This document shows, in pieces, positions 1 through 3,381 of a DNA stretch of 5,459 bases (positions are counted from its first letter, which is position 1; each line of letters begins with the position of its first letter). The translations under genes and the position numbers were made by a program. Origin of the DNA: Actinomycetota bacterium (GTDB lineage Bacteria; Actinomycetota; Thermoleophilia; Solirubrobacterales; Solirubrobacteraceae); assembly GCA_019348575.1 (NCBI GenBank), contig JAHWJE010000141.1, positions 1 through 5,459 of the forward strand. The letters run 5' to 3'. The notes beneath the pieces were generated by a model that was not told the origin of the DNA, did no database searches, and was given only the letters and a program-made list of their open reading frames with translations.

Positions 1-60
1 ACGAGACGTCGGAGACGACCTGTCCCCCGCCGAGCCGCTGCGCGAGGACCTCCGCAGCGA

Positions 61-260
61 TCAGGTCGCCGGCCCCGATACGGTGACGACGACCTCGCCT
101 CGAGCGTGGCCGGCTTGCATGTGGCGGATCGCGGGAGGGACTCGATGAGTTCCTTGAGCACCATCAGGTCCTCGTTGTTCTCCGAGCAGATGAACGTCTT
201 CACTGTCTGGCCGACGAGCGGGGAGAGCGCGATCGCTCGCAGCCAGGCGAGCCGCGTCAC
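61..260 (-). pseudogene. C-terminal remnant of a zinc-type (MDR) alcohol dehydrogenase, frameshifted
   Basis: Read on the minus strand from 260, one frame gives residues that include ALSPLVGQTVKTFICSENNE followed by DLMVLKELIES. This resembles the end region of NAD(P)-dependent zinc-type alcohol dehydrogenases/quinone reductases of the MDR superfamily. At about 131-140 homology jumps to another frame, which reads AIRHMQAGHARGEVVVTV and ends at a TGA (61-63). In the family these two pieces are normally joined by about 18 residues of the type GKVTPVIDRTYPLSEVPE. They are missing here and the join is out of frame, so a deletion of roughly 50 bases is inferred. The first frame stays open to the window edge without further homology. 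The N-terminal catalytic and Rossmann parts are absent. The fragment starts directly at the stop codon of the upstream dehydrogenase gene, where a GTG (260-258) overlaps its TGA. Family assignment is from remembered consensus, not a search. It is probably not functional. Confidence 0.6.
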
Positions 261-1303
261 CGCGCGCCGAACGCGATCGCGACCTTGATGTCGTCGTCGC
301 GGGCCGTCAGCGCGCTCTGCCATTGCTCGAGCGAGACCCAGCGGGTGACGAGCCGCTCCAGCCAGTCGCGGTCGGCGCGCGCGAGCGCTTCGGCGGCGAG
401 CTCGTAGTGGCGCCGGTTGGCGTTCACGGAGCCGAAGATGAGGTCGTTCTCGAGTACCAGCTCGCGGTTGATCGCGCCGGCGTCGACCTCGATCCTGCGT
501 CCGGCCGGCGAGACGCCGGTGAGGCAGACGATGCCGCCGGGATTCGTCTGGCGCAAGACGTCGAAGACGAGGCTGCCGACGCCCGTGGCCTCGACGACGA
601 CGTCGACGTCGCCGACGTCCTGCACGTCGCCTCGGTGGTACGTGGCGCCGAGCGCGGCGACGGCCTCGGGCTTCGGCCCGCCGGCGACGACGTCGAGCAC
701 GTGCACGTCGAGGCCTCGCTGGCGCGCCAGCAGCGCGGCCAGCAGGCCGATCGTTCCGGCGCCTGTGACGAGGACCGTCTCGATCCGCGTGCACGCGCGC
801 CGGCTGATGCGGTCGATCTGGTCCCACGCCTTGGCGACGATGCTCGCCGGCTCGAGCAGGACGCCGAGCCGGCCCAGCTGCGGGTCGACGCGCACCGCGA
901 ACTCCGGCTCGACGCGCCAGCGCTCGGAGCCATAGCCGTCGACCTCCTTGATCCCGCGCTCGGTGTAGCGCCCGTTGCGGCATTGGTCCCATTCGCCGGC
1001 GGCGCAGCACACGCAGGGCTCGGGATCGGGGCGTCGCACGATCCCCACGACGAGGTCTGCGGCCGCGACCGGCGCGTCGCCGGGCGCCTCGACGACCCGT
1101 CCCAGCGACTCGTGGCCGAGCACGAGCCGTGCGCGCCCCGGCGGCGACCATCCGTACTCGCCGCGGATGATCTCGCCGTCGGTGCCGCAGACGCCGATCG
1201 CGACGGCCTCGACGAGCACGGCCCCGGCTTCGAGCGGCGGCTCCGGGATCTCCTCCAGCCGTGCGGACCGAGGCTCGCCGGGGACGACCGTGATCGCGCG
1301 CAT
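257..1303 (-). CDS. gdh: Zinc-dependent glucose 1-dehydrogenase (MDR family, GlcDH-type)
   Basis: This 348-residue protein probably oxidises D-glucose to gluconolactone in the cytoplasm with NAD(P)+. The N-terminal GroES-like domain carries the catalytic zinc pattern: C39 in GVCGTDGEI, H64-E65 in LVLGHES and E151 in LLEPASIVAKAWD, the last typical of glucose dehydrogenases. A cysteine cluster (C97, C99, C100, C108) lies at the structural-zinc lobe. The phrase GRYTERGIKEVDGYGSER (111-128) is characteristic of the GlcDH subfamily. The Rossmann nucleotide fold follows with GAGTIG (181-186), and the end matches a GlcDH C-terminal domain. Length is normal for the family. The ATG at 1303-1301 was chosen over a longer in-frame extension because homology begins at MRAITVVPG, a GAAGG Shine-Dalgarno (1312-1316) lies 8 bases upstream, and it overlaps the GH15 stop codon (TGATG), implying translational coupling. 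In context it would oxidise glucose released by the hydrolase. Cofactor preference cannot be decided from sequence alone. Confidence 0.9.
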   Translation of the reverse strand: MRAITVVPGEPRSARLEEIPEPPLEAGAVLVEAVAIGVCGTDGEIIRGEYGWSPPGRARLVLGHESLGRVVEAPGDAPVAAADLVVGIVRRPDPEPCVCCAAGEWDQCRNGRYTERGIKEVDGYGSERWRVEPEFAVRVDPQLGRLGVLLEPASIVAKAWDQIDRISRRACTRIETVLVTGAGTIGLLAALLARQRGLDVHVLDVVAGGPKPEAVAALGATYHRGDVQDVGDVDVVVEATGVGSLVFDVLRQTNPGGIVCLTGVSPAGRRIEVDAGAINRELVLENDLIFGSVNANRRHYELAAEALARADRDWLERLVTRWVSLEQWQSALTARDDDIKVAIAFGAR

Positions 1304-2337
1304 CACGCGCGCCTTCGGCGGTTGGCGGGCCCGAGCCGGCGATCGAGGTTGAGCGCCGAGTTCACGAGCCCGACGTGGGTGAACGCCTGCGGGAAGTTGC
1401 CGACCAGCCGCTTGGCGCGCGGGTCGTACTCCTCCGACAGCAGCCCGACGTCGTTGCGCAGCGCGAGCAGGCGGTCGTAGAGCGCCAGCGCCTCCTCGCG
1501 GCGCCCGGTGAGCGCGAGGCAGTCGACAAGCCAGAACGAGCAGGGCAGGAACGCGCCCTCGCCCGGCGGCAGGCCGTCGACGTCCGGCTGCGTCGGGTAG
1601 CGCATGACGAAGCCGTCCTCGACGAGCTCGCGCTCGATCGCGCGGATCGTGCCGTCGACGCGCGGATCGTCGGGCGCCAGGAAGCCGACGAGCGGGATCA
1701 TCAGCAGGCTCGCGTCGAGCTGCTCGGAGCCGTAGAACTGGGTGAACGTCGCGCGGTCGGCGTCGAAGCCCTCGCGGCAGACCTCGGCGTGCACCTGCTC
1801 GCGCAGCGCCCGCCACCGCTCGGCCGGGCCCTCCAGACCGAAGCGCTCGACCGCCTTGACGGCGCGGTCGAACGCGACCCACGCCATCACCTTGCTATGC
1901 ACGAAGTCACGGCGCGGACCGCGGACCTCCCAGATGCCCTCGTCCGCACGCTGCCACGAGCTCTCGAGGAACTCCATCAGCTTGACCTGCAGGGCCCAGG
2001 CCGCAGGATCCGGGTCGATCCCCGCGTCACGTGCGTCGTGCAGCGAATCCATCAGCTCGCCGTAGACGTCGAGCTGGAACTGCTGTGCGGCGCTGTTGCC
2101 GATCCGCACCGGCACGGAGCCCTCGTAGCCGGGAAGCCAGGGCAGCTCGAGCTCGGTGAGGCGCCGCTCGCCGGCGGCGCCGTACATGATCTGCATCGCC
2201 TCGGGCTGGCCCGCGACCGCGCGCAGCAGCCAGTCGCGCCAGCGCTCGGCCTCCTCGGTGTAGCCGCCCGCCAGCAGCGACAGCAGCGTGAACGTCGCGT
2301 CGCGCAGCCAGCAGAAGCGGTAGTCCCAGTTGCGCAC
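1303..2337 (-). CDS. Glycoside hydrolase family 15 (glucoamylase/trehalase-type), N-terminally truncated
   Basis: The 344 residues correspond to the (alpha/alpha)6-barrel catalytic domain of bacterial GH15 enzymes, which release glucose from trehalose or alpha-glucans. RNWDYRFCWLRDATFTL is the family signature that opens the barrel. GIWEVRG holds the likely general acid (E137), and GLLSEEYDP (E302/E303) with VGNFPQAFTHVGLVNSALNL holds the likely general base region near the C-terminus. Complete bacterial members are about 600 residues with an N-terminal beta-sandwich domain of about 250 residues. That domain is missing here. The GTG at 2337 is simply the valine of the normal GGVRNWDYR motif, not a natural start. 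Family-like residues (ERIGG) continue only to about 2352, beyond which the frame is unrelated sequence up to a stop at 2428-2430. The gene overlaps the downstream dehydrogenase by one base, so the two formed an operon. With its N-terminal domain and promoter lost, it is probably a pseudogene or an assembly artefact. Trehalase versus glucoamylase specificity cannot be told. Confidence 0.8.
   Translation of the reverse strand: MRNWDYRFCWLRDATFTLLSLLAGGYTEEAERWRDWLLRAVAGQPEAMQIMYGAAGERRLTELELPWLPGYEGSVPVRIGNSAAQQFQLDVYGELMDSLHDARDAGIDPDPAAWALQVKLMEFLESSWQRADEGIWEVRGPRRDFVHSKVMAWVAFDRAVKAVERFGLEGPAERWRALREQVHAEVCREGFDADRATFTQFYGSEQLDASLLMIPLVGFLAPDDPRVDGTIRAIERELVEDGFVMRYPTQPDVDGLPPGEGAFLPCSFWLVDCLALTGRREEALALYDRLLALRNDVGLLSEEYDPRAKRLVGNFPQAFTHVGLVNSALNLDRRLGPANRRRRA
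1312..1316 (-). promoter_or_regulatory. Ribosome binding site of the glucose dehydrogenase gene
   Basis: The minus strand reads GAAGG here, 8 bases before the ATG at 1303-1301 and inside the end of the GH15 coding region. It supports this internal start over the longer reading frame that runs antisense-like through the GH15 gene. Confidence 0.55.
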
Positions 2338-2346
2338 CCCGCCGAT

Positions 2347-2353
2347 GCGCTCG
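2347..2353. other. Junction between two truncated genes (GH15 and MMPL)
   Basis: To the left, minus-strand GH15 homology (…ERIGGVRNWDYR) runs up to about 2352. To the right, plus-strand MMPL transporter homology (LGIGTALAVLIDATIVR…) starts at about 2350. Both proteins are cut at their N-terminal side at essentially the same base. The genes would originally have been divergent, so a single deletion between them would give this arrangement. Misassembly would look the same. Confidence 0.6.
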
Positions 2354-2517
2354 GCATCGGCACCGCACTCGCCGTCCTGATCGACGCCACGATCGTCCGA
2401 GCGCTGCTGGTACCCGCACTGATGGCGCTACTCGGCGAACGCAACTGGTGGGCACCACGACCGCTCGCGCGGCTGCACAACCGCTTCGCACTCCGCCACG
2501 AAGGGGCGGCGGCCTGA
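2350..2517 (+). pseudogene. C-terminal fragment of an MMPL/RND-family transporter
   Basis: The last 55 codons before a TGA (2515-2517) read LGIGTALAVLIDATIVRALL then VPALMALLGERNWWAPRPLA and a short basic tail. This is the classic end of MMPL-family membrane exporters: the last transmembrane helix with its VLIDATIVR motif, then a [G]-x-x-NWW-x-P-R element and a cytoplasmic tail. These transporters move lipids or other hydrophobic compounds across the actinobacterial membrane and are usually over 700 residues with about twelve transmembrane helices. All of that is absent. The same reading frame is open leftwards through the GH15 gene to 1375, but that part is antisense shadow without membrane-protein character. 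The fragment has no start codon or promoter of its own and cannot make a working transporter. Confidence 0.75.
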
Positions 2518-2633
2518 CCGATCCGGTCCATAGTCGCACCGCGCGGCTTCGAGGAGCGAGCGCTGTGAAACCGGCCGGCGCCGCAGTGCGCGATCCGCTT
2601 GCGGTGCAGGAGCGCAGGCGCAAGGCTCCGCGC

Positions 2634-3014
2634 ATGAGTACCACAGATCACACGGGACCTGTTCCGTTCGACAAGCAGGATCAGGTCGACAAGATCGAGG
2701 CCGGGTTGCTCCCAGGCGAGACGATCATCGCGGTGTACGACGGCAAGGGCGGAGGGACGGGCTTCATCGGGCTGACCAACCGCCGGGTCGTCCTGCAGGA
2801 CAACGGCTTCGTCGGCAAGAAGGTCGCCCTCACTTCGGTCCCCTACAGCAAGATCAACGCCGTCTCGTTCATCAGCGACAAGAGCATGCTGGGAAAGCTC
2901 GCCTCGAGTAGCTCGATCGCTCTCTCGGTCGGCAGCACGACCTACGAGATCGACTTCCGCGGGCAAGAGAAGGCAAGGCACGCGCACGACGTGATCCTGG
3001 GGTTCATGAGCTGA
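2634..3014 (+). CDS. Small PH-like domain protein (YokE/bPH type), function unknown
   Basis: This 126-residue soluble protein has no signal peptide or transmembrane segment. After a short polar N-terminus it contains a bacterial PH-like fold pattern: LLPGETIIAVYDGKG (about residues 25-39), GFIGLTNRRVVLQDNGF (about 43-59), VALTSVPYSKINAVSF (about 64-79), then SIALSVGSTTYEIDFRG and a closing helix KARHAHDVILGFM. The TNRRVV strand followed by a basic VGKK turn and the YSKI strand are what I associate with YokE-like/bPH domains common in Actinobacteria. The role is unknown; related folds bind lipids or proteins. I chose the ATG at 2634 because homology begins just after it and an AAGG (2622-2625) lies 8 bases upstream. 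The frame is open further upstream with a GTG at 2586, but that part is Arg/Ala-rich and unlike the protein. It stands alone, 117 bases after the transporter remnant. Confidence 0.75.
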   Translation: MSTTDHTGPVPFDKQDQVDKIEAGLLPGETIIAVYDGKGGGTGFIGLTNRRVVLQDNGFVGKKVALTSVPYSKINAVSFISDKSMLGKLASSSSIALSVGSTTYEIDFRGQEKARHAHDVILGFMS

Positions 3015-3054
3015 TCGGACTCTCGCGACGAACCGCGCGCTGACAGCCGCCGGC

Positions 3055-3210
3055 GCCGTCCCTGGCGCTCCTCGGCCGTCCTGGCCTATGCCGTCCCTTG
3101 GCGCTGCTCGGCCTTGGCCATCCCTGGCGCTCCGTGGCCTCGGCCGTCCTTAGCGCTCCTCGGCCCTCCCTGGCCTTGGCCCTCCCTGGCCTGGCCGTCC
3201 CTGGCCATCC
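3055..3210. repeat. Degenerate GC-rich tandem repeat array
   Basis: About eight to nine head-to-tail units begin with GCC[G/A/C]TCC. Full units follow GCCGTCCCTGGCGCTCCTCG: 3055-3074, 3090-3110 (one base longer), 3117-3136 and 3143-3162. Shortened units of 15-17 bp end in TGGCCT or TGGCCA: 3075-3089, 3163-3178, 3179-3193 and 3194-3210. Two 6-bp spacers (GCCTTG at 3111-3116 and GCCTCG at 3137-3142) sit between units. Copies have diverged by point changes and by loss of the CGCTC segment. No dyad or spacer pattern suggests CRISPR. Confidence 0.75.
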
Positions 3211-3224
3211 AAACCTTGATCTTC

Positions 3225-3242
3225 CGTTCAATGCATAGAACG
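3225..3242. promoter_or_regulatory. 18-bp palindrome upstream of the sigma factor gene, candidate operator
   Basis: CGTTCAATGCATAGAACG is symmetric at 16 of 18 positions: 5-bp arms CGTTC/GAACG around a central ATGCAT, with only the two flanking A bases breaking symmetry. It lies in the AT-richer intergenic part, 140 bases before the GTG of the sigma gene. The size suits a dimeric regulator, but no regulator is identified and no convincing -35/-10 pair is positioned next to it. Confidence 0.3.
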
Positions 3243-3381
3243 CGGCAGTTGCCCGTCGGTTGGTCGGTCAGCAGGTTTTTCTTCTGGCGGCCACGCGCTT
3301 GGCGCGAGGGAGGACCGCAGGAGCGCGCCTAGTAGAGAACAAATCTGGCTTTTTGTCCGACCGAACGTCATAGTTCCGCGC

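Larger units (their letters stand above)
3015..3381. other. Intergenic region with repeat array and likely control region
   Basis: This 367-bp gap separates the PH-like gene from the sigma factor gene. Its first half is a CCTGG/GGCC-rich degenerate tandem repeat. Its second half (about 3211-3381) is clearly richer in A and T than the surrounding genes and contains a palindrome (3225-3242), a run of five T (3276-3280) and a small CGCGC-TTG-GCGCG hairpin (3294-3306). I find no convincing protein: the short open frames across the repeats (about 72-75 codons on both strands) are compositionally simple. No RNA gene is recognisable. Confidence 0.6.

Noticed and set aside
1..60. Minus-strand frame reading GDLIAAEVLAQRLGGGQVVS at the left edge
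   Set aside because: It looks protein-like, but it has no start codon, is only about 20 codons long in the window, and I recognise no family.
323..1480. Long plus-strand open frame of 385 codons across the dehydrogenase gene
   Set aside because: It is the antisense shadow of gdh and GH15: Asp/Arg/Ala-rich with no family pattern. High GC keeps such frames open.
1304..1882. Longer start for the glucose dehydrogenase (541 residues)
   Set aside because: The first 193 residues are Arg/Ala/Gly-rich and overlap the GH15 gene in another frame. Homology, Shine-Dalgarno and the TGATG overlap all favour the ATG at 1303.
2516..2528. Terminator hairpin GACCG-ATC-CGGTC after the transporter remnant
   Set aside because: It has only a 5-bp stem with a 3-base loop and no T-run; such hairpins are common in GC-rich DNA.
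3055..3210. CRISPR array
   Set aside because: Units are contiguous, degenerate and of unequal length, with no unique spacers and no cas genes.
3225..3242. LexA (SOS) box
   Set aside because: The arms are CGTTC…GAACG rather than CGAAC…GTTCG, and the spacing differs.
3337..3369. ECF-type autoregulatory promoter (GAAC at 3337-3340 and CGTC at 3366-3369)
   Set aside because: The gap of 25 bases is far longer than the usual 16-17, and other GAAC/CGTC pairs do not fit either.
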